From NCBI GenBank assembly GCA_029948255.1, contig JALIZF010001915.1, positions 1,054,001-1,118,000 of the forward strand: a stretch of DNA of 64,000 bases, written 5' to 3'. The notes under the pieces are model-generated. The model worked only from the letters and a program-made list of their open reading frames with translations. It made no database searches and was not told where the DNA came from. This DNA is from Telmatactis stephensoni. Taxonomy: Eukaryota; Cnidaria; Anthozoa; Actiniaria; Isophelliidae. Below, piece after piece: positions 39,701 to 51,000 of this stretch; position 1 is the stretch's first letter; each line of letters opens with the position of its first letter. The position numbers were made by a program, and so were the translations under genes.

Positions 39701-39881
39701 TCATTACGCAAACCGCGCCGAGCTAGCTGAATGCGGATCGACGCCATTCCGCACGAAAGCAGCGAGATTACGTGTCGTGACCGTATGTGCCGCAACTTGT
39801 CGTTATCTATTATTTGACTTACTTGCTGCAACGAGCGTGTGTTGAGAAGACAAAGCATAATATTATCACCAGATTCTTCAT
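30704..39881 (-). CDS. Gene B: Cys-loop ligand-gated anion channel subunit, 8 exons, complete
   Basis: Spliced model (minus strand): 39881-39823, 38448-38301, 36166-35949, 34625-34543, 34007-33870, 33475-33261, 32375-32190, 30979-30704. Phases match throughout and the product is 440 residues, the same length as gene A. Exon 1 gives a short signal peptide (MKNLVIILCFVFSTHA) ending in phase 2, as in genes A and C. Cysteines of the Cys-loop fall at about 149 and 163, PAR before TM2 at about 261-263, TM3 at about 296-317 and TM4 at about 417-437, followed by a short tail rich in alanine. The cytoplasmic loop has a basic run (RVRRRCRSKVK) before TM4. Five internal exons match gene A in size (148, 83, 138, 215 bp, and 218 against 221). 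It is the closest relative of gene A in the window, sharing the segment TAGCEMNL in the Cys-loop. Its ligand is unknown, with the same pocket substitutions as A. Exon 1 rests on phase and signal-peptide character alone, so it is the least certain part. Confidence 0.92.
31181..31245 (+). repeat. tRNA-like fragment
   Basis: AGTGTGGCATAGCGCGCGG followed about 25 bp later by TTTTGATTCCCAG, which is B-box-like. Weak, probably a SINE relic. Confidence 0.35.
31315..31400 (+). other. G-rich tract, possible G-quadruplex
   Basis: Many runs of three to eighteen G on the plus strand within an intron of gene B. On the transcribed gene's sense strand this is C-rich. Confidence 0.6.
32611..32629 (+). other. 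Run of 19 G
   Basis: An uninterrupted G run preceded by TTTAACCC. CCCCGGGTAGTTTAA near 32970 mirrors the left side, so the run may mark the end of a decayed element spanning about 32605-32985 that also contains CTGGTACCYTTTAGGGTG twice. Confidence 0.6.
33075..33136 (-). repeat. tRNA-like SINE head in gene B intron
   Basis: On the minus strand, TTGGCTCAATAGG (A-box-like) and GGGTTCGAGCGCC (B-box-like). It lies in the intron between the TM1-TM2 exon and the TM3 exon. Confidence 0.5.
34283..34537. repeat. Fold-back element beside the Cys-loop exon donor of gene B
   Basis: Two inverted arms of about 57 bp (34283-34340 and 34481-34537) share CAATTAACGTTGTCGCTGAA and an AGCCTAAAG-type block. The right end lies about five bases after the 5' splice site of the exon 34625-34543. 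It looks like a MITE with no coding capacity. Confidence 0.8.
34958..35516. repeat. TTAA-flanked fold-back element in gene B
   Basis: Inverted ends AGGTGGTATTACACGAGACA against GTGTAACACCACC with TTAA on both sides. The inside is rich in GTTGCAACA and CAACGTTG blocks. It is in the intron between the Cys-loop exon and the 218-bp exon. A GTTGCA-rich relative may lie at 45040-45310. Confidence 0.7.
37018..37296. repeat. Two adjacent fold-back elements
   Basis: The first (37018-37156) has inverted TAGGGTCTGATTATATGAAC / TTATATAATCAGGCCCTTAG. The second (37156-37296) resembles the fold-back at 17108-17249, with AAGGCAAGTTGTCTCTGG and a mirrored end. They lie back to back in the intron between exons 2 and 3 of gene B. 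Confidence 0.65.
37595..38271. mobile_element. Fold-back element, family 4, copy 2, interrupted by a SINE
   Basis: Shares AACATGTTAAAA, AGTGAAGTTTGAA, CTCGCGAGAATATGAATTTT and the terminal AACTTTTATCAGG with the copy at 8735-9095. The right arm is split at 37910/38235 by a SINE. It is located in the intron between exons 2 and 3 of gene B, ending 30 bp from exon 2. Confidence 0.75.
37911..38234 (-). mobile_element. tRNA-derived SINE inserted in a fold-back element
   Basis: Reading the minus strand, the head (38226-38160) resembles a tRNA: an A-box TGGCTGAGTGG and a B-box GGTTTGATTCT. The body has GGAGGAAAACCGGAGGACC-like sequence on the plus strand, and the tail is a run of AAAT. Six-base target duplications TTCTGT lie at 37905-37910 and 38235-38240. 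Confidence 0.75.
39060..39280. repeat. Interspersed fold-back repeat (family 5), copy 4
   Basis: ATCGCTTATGTCTCTGTACT, AGATGTAGAGCACTCGAAAA and the mirrored TTGCTCTACATCTTCC and ACAGAACAGAGACATGCG. Lies in intron 1 of gene B. A TTAC tetranucleotide tail follows at 39393-39420. Confidence 0.7.
39823..39881 (-). CDS. Gene B exon 1, signal peptide
   Basis: ATG at 39881 opens 19 codons of hydrophobic signal peptide and the exon ends in AA before GTAAGT (donor 39822-39817). Joined to the exon starting at 38448, the split codon is AAA (Lys), followed by YNATTREMQ, which lines up with gene A (PYNMTTQTI). The phase-2 end matches the first exons of A and C. No other ATG between 38448 and 48000 that I checked gave both a signal peptide and a phase-2 donor. 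The intron is 1374 bp. Confidence 0.75.
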
Positions 39882-42800
39882 TCTCCCTGTAGACCGTTGA
39901 GTTATCTATTGTTTAAATGAATGAGTGAATAAACGACATGTCGTACTATAAACGACAAATTAAATACTCGGAAAATGTACTCGAATAAGGTGCCGACACT
40001 ACAAATATTTGAAATTAACTTGGACTGATTAACATGAATACTAAAGGACTGTGTGTTTTAGTTCTGTTCAAGCTAGTTCCTTGAGGTATTTATGAAAGCA
40101 ATGTAAAATTGAAAATAATTGTAAACGATTTCATTGAGTCAACTCTTACCTGCATGTGGTGTTTTATAATGCCTCTAAAGCAGGTTACTACAGGTTACTA
40201 GTTTTAATTTCTTTCCATTTGCATCCAAATTCTACGCCAGGCGTTCTCCAATCCTACTTCTTTTGTACAATACTTTAAGCTTCTTTTAGGTGTTCCTCTA
40301 TGACGAGATTGACGCTGAAATAAGTGGTTACAGTGGTAGAGCAATTCAAAAGAAAAATTGAGGTACATGAAAGTTTAAATTCAGGAATTTTATGAATGAT
40401 ATCTGCGGTTTCCTGCCATAAGCTGTGCTATATGGTATGTAATGGTTTATAAGGACAAATTTAGCCTTAGGGGTTTTTCGATAGCTGTTAATAAAACATC
40501 ATTTTTGGAGCTAAGGTCGCGACTATAAGACTTTGAGACTATTAATTATTGCGCGCCGCGAACAACTTGTCGAAAGTGGAGGACATATTATTAGCGTGAG
40601 AACAAAAAAAACACTCTTAAAACAATTTAGTTGATAAATTATTAATGGCCGTAATACAGAAACATGTAAGATAAAGTAAAAAGGTTGGGATAAATCTAAG
40701 ACGCTTAAAGACATGAGTTTTTTTCTAAAACAATCCCAAGCCTCATTCTCGCGTTTCAATTTTGTGTCTAAGACCTTAATGGTTGGATTCTTTCGTAAAA
40801 ACATTTTTGTAGGCTAAAAACTACGCTAAAATGCCGCACTATTTTTAGGACCGATTTTTAATTCCGACTCCTAAAAAACAAGTCGAAAAACAAAAGTTGT
40901 GGCGAAATAATCTCAAGAATATATTGTTCAAAACAGGTGCAGATAGAACATAGTGTGATGGTTGGCTTACTGATTCTAAAACCTGCTTTTGTTCTTAACC
41001 ACAAACAAACAAACTAATATACAGTTGACTGATATCAGCAGTTTGTTTGGTGAACACTGTAGATTTTAGTAGAAAATAATATAGATTTTTTTGTTGTAGG
41101 TATAGTGGTAGTATTAATATCTTTCTTGTAGTAATTCGAACAGAATCAGCTTCGTTCTCCTAGCGAAAATCAGAGGCTTCATCTTTCGTTGGCTAAGTGT
41201 CCTTCTATACAAATTCTCTTCTTAACAAAAACATAATGAATGACCAAAAATCATCATAACAATAAACTACATTTAGCACAGACATACAAAACGTATTTCT
41301 ATCAGAGCTGAGACAAAAAATACATTGAATAATATACTACAATAAACTTCCGAAAGTAGCGATCGCCGAACGGTGTGACTACCTGAAAGTAAGTATTTTC
41401 TTGGGCCTTTTAAATACTTTCCGATTGTAACGACCCATGGCGACGCGAAAGTAATGACATGGCAATTTACCTGCAGCAAGTTATGTACTAGTACAAATAT
41501 AACTGAGCAAAATGTTTGAATAATAATGTGAGTTTTCTGAAGAAAAACGGACGTGCAAACTTATAGCAGAAAACTGTACATAGTTATTTCCAATTTATCG
41601 TACAATAAAATCCGGGTTCGGTTGCTCAAAGGTGGTGGTTAGTGTTAACCTAAGGTTAACGCCAATGGTTTTTGTGAGATTTAATTCTGGGTTAACGCTA
41701 ACTCACTTTCAAATAACTGGTCCCTGATCATTAAATATTACCGTCTGCTACTGTGCTATATATTTCCGTACCGCATCCAGTACGAGGTTCTGATTTAGCT
41801 GACCGCATTATTTTTTTAATTATTAGTGTGATGTCAATAGACTCTTTTCAGCTTGGTATGCAAATTGCCCATTTCAGACCACGTGACATTCCCTTGAGAA
41901 TTTTTCTTTTATGATGGATATAATAAAGTATTAACACATTAAAGAATTAAATCCCGAGAGTAACATCACATGGTCTGAAATAGGAAAACAAACAACGAAG
42001 CTGAAAGGTCTATTCAGATCGTATTACATAATTAAAGGATTTATAATTACGTAAATATGAGCTATAGAAATCTCGTCCTTTTTGCGTCACAGAGATTTGT
42101 GGGCTGTGGTAGAAACCATATGTGCCAGAGAATTGTCTTACCTTAATTGAATACGGGAAAAGATGCAATGTACGGGATGATAAAGTCAAGTGTTTTTAAC
42201 GAGAATTACCTCCCAAAAGTAGCGCCGACTACCCGAAAGTAACGACTGATTGTAGCTGCCTGAAAAACCGAAAGAGACGCCCCTCGCTCCTTTCGGAAGT
42301 TTACATTATAGAATTATAAATAAGCTACAATTGATCGAAACATATCGAACTAAAAAAACCCTGTGCACTATAGCCGTAAAAATTTATTAACTAAAAGCTG
42401 CGGTATAATTACTCCGAGTTCCAGAGGATTGATTTTTTACGCTCGCCTTTCGTGTTTAAAAAATATTCCTCTGGTATCCAGGGTATAATATGATACACTA
42501 CGAAGACGAAATTTGAAATAGTTGAAAAGGCAAAATAATTGTACTTAAAATATATATTCCTCCATGCGATTGTGATGTAATAAATTCAAGGAAACTTGAA
42601 ATCAATTTGCACTACATGTAAATCTTAAATGGTAGCTAGCGGTTTCGTTTCTGAAAATGAAATTCAAAGACTGTGAGTTGCGCTAACACTGCCAAACGTT
42701 TTTGTCAACATACAAATGATTTATAGCAGCAAAGATCAAATAGCTAGTTCAAAAAGTAGAATTAGGATTAAAAGGTATTTACTGGAGTGATTATATTTTA

Positions 42801-43585
42801 AGTGCACTAGAAGAAGGTAGAGGCAGGTTGACGCTTTCGTATTCATTATGGTTTATTGGCAAAATATTATTGTTTCTTTTTAAAACTTATCCTCACGGAA
42901 GCAGAACTGACAATTCAACTCCTCCGCATTAGTAGTAATTATAAAGACGATATCATATTCTAGCTTCTTCAGGAGCGAAAATGAAATAAGCGAATGTTCG
43001 CAACAATATACACTTTCAACTGTTCAGCTATCAAATATGTGTCAGCATTGTTTTACACAAGAATAGTTCAAGTAGCATGCCGGTGGAGAAAACAAGCGAT
43101 AATTTTGTTAACTGATAAAAGTAGTGTTTGGAGAATTAAGGCTACCATGAAGAAAAGAAGGAAGAAAGGAAGGGAGAAAGGACGGAAGGACGGAAGGAAG
43201 GAAGGAACCGAAAGGAAGGATCGTGATTGCTTGAAAGGCTGATCGCATGTTGTCCACAACAATCTAAAGTAAATGTTTACATGTAAATACGTTAATTCTT
43301 ATAATTTTGGATCCACAATACTGTAAACCTATAGTTATTTTAAAATAAAGTATGAAGAAAGTTTATACTTACCGTTAAAAGAAAGCTTGACAATATAGTG
43401 CTTTCTCCCTCTGAATCAGACGAGCCGCCAAGGTTTGAGAATCGATATGATCTCCTTCATACACAGACGTTTTCCATTTGTCTTCAAAACCGCGTGAAAA
43501 TCCCCCAAACCACTTAGAAGCACTTTCTTGTCCATATCAATTGTACAGGTCTTGAAGAGAATTGGTGGTTATAATCTCACAACTA

Positions 43586-43630
43586 CTGCCATACAGTGTT
43601 CACAAGCCTGATCTCGTCTGATCTAATCTT
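43586..43630 (+). pseudogene. 5S rRNA-like fragment
   Basis: CTGCCATACAG followed by CCTGATCTCGTCTGATCT closely resembles the 5' third of metazoan 5S rRNA, including the stretch before the internal promoter. The rest of the 5S gene is not recognisable, so this is a decayed pseudogene or the head of a 5S-derived SINE. Confidence 0.55.
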
Positions 43631-45194
43631 GTACGCAGAGACGTGAAATGAAATCAGAGACGTTGAATAACCACGCCCAACCTACAACGGCATGATGTAA
43701 TAAATGTCTTTTGAGTACCAGTGATTTGAATCAAGGATGATATATCTTATCAATTTCGCTCTTCTTTTATTTAATTATCATGGCTTTTTATTTTATTAAG
43801 TTAAAAGAATTTTGGCGACGAAATGGAAGAAAACATTCTACATAAAAATATACACAAAACGACGACAGGGCTTATTATTTATTTAAATAAAAATAAAATA
43901 TATAAATATATATAGAAAATAAACGCAATAAGCGCCGATGCCTCTGGCTTGTTTACAGAGTATTCAGAATAAGAAAGGACAAAACGTGTAACTGGAATTA
44001 TGAAATGGATAAAATGTAAAAAGTGATCATTTATGTGTGAGGTTAATGTTACTGGATTCAGAAATCCATTGACGGAATTTTTTTTTTGTTAACTGTTGAA
44101 AGTGGTGAAAAGTGTAGACCCTTGTTATGACTACAATTTATGCTGACACGGTAAAATTGTTAGCCGCCACTTTAATTTTTGAAACGCAATTTTTAGTTCA
44201 GCTAATATCAGCAAAAACATGTCTGTATGATTATCAGGTAAATGATATTAAAACCCAAAGGAATAATAATCTTATTAAATAATTATAACCCCAGAAATTA
44301 TATCGAGATGCTACAAGGTAGCGGCCTCTTTTTATGCAGTGAGAACATGCGGCTCAGATAGATTAATTGGTATTGGTAGTCAGTGTCAGTTATCAACGAC
44401 AAATCAGCTTAAGTCGTAGTCTATTTGCTTATGATCAGGCATGTTAATTAGGATTTTTTCGATTTTTGGGGGGTTCAATACAAACTAAGAACTTCAAATG
44501 TATGATTTTTTTCCCTGAGTATTTGAATTTGAACATTGTATCCTTTACTTGTATCAATATTACGTTAACCCTGGCTGCGTTTTAATTAATTGATTTTTTG
44601 TGAGTTCGTATTAATGTTTGCCAACTGACTATTTTTTTTCTCGTCCTCAAACTTCTATACGCAATATTACCGTAATCTTACCATGCTATAGCCAACATAT
44701 AGCTTGCGTTTCGTTTTTCCTTAACATACATTTGTGCACAAAAATAGCTAGTTTTAACCCCTGCTAACAAAGCTGAAATATAAGTTTATTTCATTGCGCA
44801 CAGTTTATTGCTTAGAATAACAAAATATAAAAAAAGGATCAGTTGGGCTTAAATATTGATGATGCGGGGATCATCAGAGAAGTGGACGTTTTACGTGAAA
44901 CTCTACCCGAGGGCAAACTGTATATAGTGACAACATTTAACAATAATAATTACACGCTTGAGAGTCATCTCTCTCAAGCAAACATTTTAGTGTCCAATGT
45001 CTAAAAGCGACGTTTTTGTCCCTAAAAGTAGCATCAACACAACGCGCGCAAAATTGCAGGGGTGAAAACACGGTGCAACTGTGTTGCGTGCAATGTTGCA
45101 GAGAAAATTGCATCGTGTGACCAGGCCTTCAGTTTCGCCGTTTAGGCCTGGACATACCTTGCAACATTCCTTAAATATTTTTTTGCAACAGTTG

Positions 45195-45260
45195 CACTTT
45201 GTGTCCACCCCTGTTCACCCCTGTCCACCCCTGTCCACCCCTGTATATCCACCCCTGTAA
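45195..45260. repeat. Short tandem repeat of a CCACCCCTGT unit
   Basis: Five close copies of CCACCCCTGT/TCACCCCTGT within a GTTGCA-rich non-coding area (45040-45310). Confidence 0.75.
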
Positions 45261-48062
45261 CTGTTGGGCGCAATATTGTGCAGGAAAATGTTACATCGTG
45301 TGTTTGGGCCTTAAGTTTTAATAGTCGAGTCTTTTCATAGCACGCCGGCGAGTTCCGGGGGCTGAAATACTAATAGATACGACGAACAGTCGCGCTACAA
45401 CACGGCTAAAATACTATATAAAAAAGATAGGAATCCAAGAACAGATCCTGAAGAAGACAGACCAAGATCTGTCGAAACCATCGATCAACAACCAAGAATG
45501 TTGCTAGAAAAACCCAAACAGATAACTGAACATAAACGATAACAATCAGAACCTGCGAAGACCGAATTTCAGACAATCGAAAGATAGGAATGTTTTTAAG
45601 ACGTCACGCGATAATAATTTTTGTAGAATAAAGATACAGATTTCACACTGATTTCGGTGGTAAACGTTAATTAAGAAATCTTGTTGGTCTGCCACAAATC
45701 ACGTGACTGTGTGGCTAATATGAATCTTATCACGAATCTATCGGGTCCCCGTATGAATTGGGGGCAGGAAAACCTTATTTCTAGCCACTATTTGCTTTTG
45801 GTTTGAAAAAGAGGAGGGGAAATTCAATTGGTCACGAGTTTTCCAACCTTTTGATACTCTGACTAGAGAGCACGCAATTTTTCCCGCAAAATAAAATAAA
45901 AAAATCTAATTGAATAAAATATTATTCTAATTTAAATAGCGGAGAATTGTGCGGCAAAGCATCCAACCACGATATAAAAATATTAATTTTATTTTATAAA
46001 GTAATAAATACTTTGAAGTGCTTAGTAGTTCGACTATTTCAGAGATATAATGTAATCAATATCTCGATTATAGTCTGTAGTGAACGACAGAGATTTCATC
46101 CCAGTACAAGATTAGCGTCACTGAATTATTGATCATAAACATAGATCAAGAGATTGGTTTTGATAGAGAAAATAAATAACAACACATTTTGCAATCACAG
46201 TTCTTAGTTTTTGTGATATCGAGGAAACATGAAAAACATTTTGAAAAAAACTTTGAACGATCTTATAGTTTCAAATGGGTTACTTAAATTTTACTGTGTG
46301 AACTTGACTGGGTCGATGAGGGATATTTATAAACACAATGTCGATATAATTGGAAAAAGGATCATGCTATTTTCACCATGAATGTACGAACGAATGCTTG
46401 AAAATGGTAACGTAACGTTTTTCTAATAAAAAGTACTAAGTATGTAAACTATATATAAAAAAACTGATCATAAACCTTTGGCATACATAATTCGAATTCC
46501 GCTATCACTACAGATTTTGCTTTGCTTTTGCTATTTTAAAGACTCGACTGCCTGTCAACAGCACTAAAGTTTTTTTCATTTACTATGATAAAAAAGTGTG
46601 AAACTTGTGTTAAAATGGGTTCCTGAAAAGGAAATTATAATTGACAAAGCAAAGCGCTTATTGAAAAAGAAAAAACGACTTTACTTAATATTTATGTCTA
46701 TGACCCAGCCGCTTGTAATTGAAATTATAGTCAGTTTTTTGCTTACTGCATGGAATGATGACAATTTCTATTATTTAAAAAACACAGAATATAATTCTCA
46801 TACTTACTTGATTTTGTTACGACGTTGGTTTATATATTCCCTGTGCATTCACATAAAGAGTTTTGTCAGCATAACTGAAACGTTGATAGACTGATAGACT
46901 AAATCACTGGTAATATAAACACTGCGTACCTCCTAGATTGTTAATTATAATATCTAAGTGGTCCCTGATGTTGAACCCGGTGACATCACTGAACATCACT
47001 GAAATAATATAGAAGTTTGTAGTGTAAGAAGGTTATAATAAAGGCTGTTTGGTGCAAAGGTTTTCCGCGATAAAAGCGTTAATTACAAGTGATGTAAACG
47101 AAATCAGTTGATAAAAATGTGAAAAAAATGACATTCAAAAGATTATCACGTTTTATATATATTAAAGTACTTTTTCATATTTCATTTGTGATGCAAAAAG
47201 TGATTAAGTTTAAGAGGGTGACATTGCCAGCGTTTTGATTTCTTTCTTCAAGAGTTAACTCAGGTAACATTATTTAAGATCTAATCAGCATCAATATCAA
47301 AAGCTGAAAGCATTTTTTGTTTGGAAGCATTATGTTGATATCTCTTTTCTTTTCGTGTCCTTTTCTTTTCCTTCATTCCCATTTATCACAGTTTTTAATC
47401 CATTTTTTGTTGCATTTTTGACCCGTGTTTGCTCGGGTTTTGCTTTTATTCCCTTTTATCTCTCTTTCATGCTCTTTATCAACTTAATCTTCGCTCTGCT
47501 TTTCCACTTTTTTCCTTTGTATAATTTTCTTTCTTCGTATAGTCTTTTGGTTCACTAAAGATTTAACTTAGTGATTCAAATGTCAGTCATCGCATACCCT
47601 TTTTTAATAGTTTTATTTGTGAATACCATAACGAGCTTCTTACACTATCGCACCATTCATCGTGTTTTAAGCTATATTTTATCCTTTAATGCTAATTTTT
47701 AACACATCACAAAGAAACATCTTTGCGCGCTAGCTTACAATTTGTATGAAGAGCTCTGGTGGCCTAACCATTACAAATTACATGATAGTCGGAGATCTCC
47801 TAGGATGGACCTCGAAAAAAATGTGTCTATTAGCCCAGCTATAATAGAAACTGGTAAGCCATGGGTGAGCTTTTAGCTTCAATGCAAAGTTCGATATCCT
47901 GAGTACAACTTCTCCTCTCCCCTCTGCCCACACGGAAAATATATTGCATCTTCTGATTCCCCTTCAGCTTGTCCGTGTGAATTATTTCATTCTCAGTTAT
48001 ATATCTTAAACCAGCTTGTAGACTTTTACACTTGCGCATGTTCAGTGCCATTTTCATCTGCC

Positions 48063-51000
48063 TCACGTGTAGTAAAAATAGTATCCCACATTGAAAACCA
48101 TAAAAGTAAATGGGAAGAACACACGAGCTAAGCGATCAAACAGGTCCACTTCTTTGTCGTCAGTGTAAAAGCATAATAGTCTAGGCAACCGTAGTTCTTT
48201 GAACCACTCGATGATACGTGATTGTGGTGGGGGAGCTGTGTAAGGACTGTGTGAGATGGCAGGACCGGGAATTAACTGAAAAGAAATAGAATATCGCTTT
48301 AATGTAACAAGCTTAGGTGGTATCAAGCCAGAATCTAAAAAAGAGCCATTTTATCTCTTTCCCTTCCCTTTAGTTCCCAGTAAAGTATATTTCAGTCAAG
48401 AAACTTAAAGCATTTTTTTAGTAATCAAGGAATATAAGTGGTTAAATTCGTCGACTGAAAAAGTCATGGTCGATAAAAAGCTATTTCGAGCCACCTTAAG
48501 TAGCGAGCACGGAATTAAGCCAGAATCTCTTTATCCATAAAGATAGCATTGAATATGAAAAAAAAAAAAAATTTGCGCTGCGCGCAAGCCATTTTATGTC
48601 CTTCTCGTTAGGGAAGCTAATTTCCGTCTTATGTTTTTAAGTGTGACGTCATTCGTGTGAAAAACTACTTACGGGTCCAGTTTGTTCAAACGACATTTCT
48701 AAGAATTCTTTACTTTTAATTTTTTTACAGAAGAATTTGTTTTCGATCCTTTTCGTTGTTGAAAGTGTACATGGAGTAGCTTTTAGGAGAGGGCAATATT
48801 TTGTATTTCAGTGCCGTTTTTCTTCTTCTGAATCCGAAAGTATGTTACAATTTAGAAGCACCTTTAAGGAGTGTAACATATTGACAATGGCCTATCTGTC
48901 ATTCACTGAGTATTACCCACAGTCTCTGATCTGGTTGACGTTGATCAACCTGAAACTGAATCTGAACCGAATTCTTTTACTGTTGTATTTCGTGATTAAA
49001 ATAAGTAAAAGCACAATTCTAACTCAAAGCTCATAACTTATATTCCAATATTACAACAAACTAAATCATTCAGCTTTGTGTATATCAGAATTTGCAGTCA
49101 TTTAATCGGTCTCAAATGTCAGATTCAGATCTCCGACTGTCTCTCCCCCTTCCTCCCCCTCCCCACACAACATACTTAATACAGAGTGTGCTCAAACATT
49201 TTGGGATCCCTTTTTTCTCTGCAACAAATATGCCCAGGCTCTCTATTTGCATCAGCCTTCCTCCCCTGTAAATAATGACTGGTGCCTAAGGTCCTTTCCC
49301 CGAATTTTTTAATGAAAGAAGATCTCTTACCCCTGATCTCGTCGATGGGAATTGCTTGTGGTGGTGCTAGATGAACTCGACTCGTAGGCATAGGTGAATG
49401 TTCATTATGTGAATATCTTACAGAATTCCTTGACGGTGATGAGTTGATAACAGGACATGGTCGATAAGGTGTGCTACCAGTCAGTTCTTCCAGGTCAAGT
49501 TGCGCACGACTTTTAATTCTTCTACCTTTTAAATTTCTAAGAACAAGTCTTTGACTATGCATTAGGACAGCAATGTACTCCAGTAACGTGCCAAATACGA
49601 AGATAAAAGAAACAATCAGATAGGAATCTATTGCCTTGATATATGAAACCTGAAAAGGAGAATAATCGTTGTAATTTATTGTTACCATGGCAACAAAGAG
49701 TAACCATAGCAACATAGAGTAACCATAGCAACAAAGAGTAACCATAGAAACTTAGAGTAACCATAGCAACATAGAGCAACCATAGCAACATACGGAGCAA
49801 CCATGCAACGTACGGAGTTGTCATGGTAACATATTCCACTGAAGCAAAGCAAAGCAAACAAACATAAACATAGAGACGCATAAAGACCACAGCAATGAAA
49901 AACGCTGCTCAGTGTTATTACAACTATATAAACGGCGAGGAAGACTACTAAGAATGATTTTCTTACCTTAGGAACGGTGTTTCTTAACGATCCCATCAAA
50001 GTAACAATAGTAAGAACAGTAGTGATACCAAGAGCAACTCGAGCAGGGACAGCGTCCTTAGAAATCCAGAATGATAACCATGACAAGACAACAATTAAAA
50101 ATGTAGGTGAGTAGATCTGTATGAACGAATAGGCAAGCCGGCGTCGAAATACAAACTTGGCTACTAAATGGGTGTAAGTTCCTAGGCAGAAAAATAGAAT
50201 ACTTCGGTAATTGCACACAATACAAATTTAATTATGTTACACAGTATTGTCAAATGAAATTAACAAATATCCGTCTGGCATTTCAAACCTGCATGCCCTT
50301 GCATGCAAACATTCTAACAGTGCGCACCGGAGATCGAAGACCGTGCAGTACGTTCTTCCATACAGTACGTCGTTTGAAAGAAACGTTGTCGCTGTAGGGC
50401 TTCGCGACTACGCGACCAGATCGAAAAGGAGTATGGGTAAAAAATCACTGAAAGCGTATAGCAGCATATATTAATATCCACGTTCAGCTTGCAATGTTTC
50501 CATTTTGATTAGCCATGCCTCGAGCATACAGCGAAGATCTACGCTGGCGTGTGATTTGGATGACACAAATCCTCGGCAAGAAAACTGAAGAAGCTCTTTC
50601 ACTAAGAAAGAATCATAACGGCTCTTATTATCTTTTCGCAGAACACGAAGGCACACATTCATTCGAGCTGCATATTCTCCATGATTATATTCTATAACGC
50701 GAGCTAAAAATTTATTGCTTCAGTTTTTTACCCATACTCCTGTTCAGGCTAGTCGCGTAGTCGCGGAGCAGGTCAGCGACAATGTTTTTTCAAGCAACTG
50801 TGTACATGTACATACACAAGATGAAGTTTTCGAGCTGTCAAATGATAAGTTCAATCCAACCAACCGACCGACCGACCAACCAACCAAGCAACCAACCAAG
50901 CAACCAAGCAAGTAAGCAAGCAAGCAACCAACCAACCAACCAACAATTTATCTTACCAATGACATATTTGACTTGTTTTCGCTCTCCTTTATAATCTGAC

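Larger units (their letters stand above)
39882..48062. other. Intergenic region between genes B and C
   Basis: No recognisable coding. It contains a GGAA-type simple repeat (43160-43215), the 5S-like fragment and the CCACCCCTGT repeat. Gene C's 3' UTR probably occupies part of the last kilobase; an AATAAA on the minus strand lies at 47617-47612. Confidence 0.5.

Noticed and set aside
43376..43560. Good donor (GTAAGTAT) considered as exon 1 of gene B
   Set aside because: In the needed phase a stop codon lies just before the donor, and no signal peptide is present.
49682..49966. Continuation of the TM1-TM2 frame past the exon (VAMVTLCCYGY repeats)
   Set aside because: This is read-through into intron over the 19-bp minisatellite; a strong donor and the conserved PK|VSY junction end the exon at 49967.
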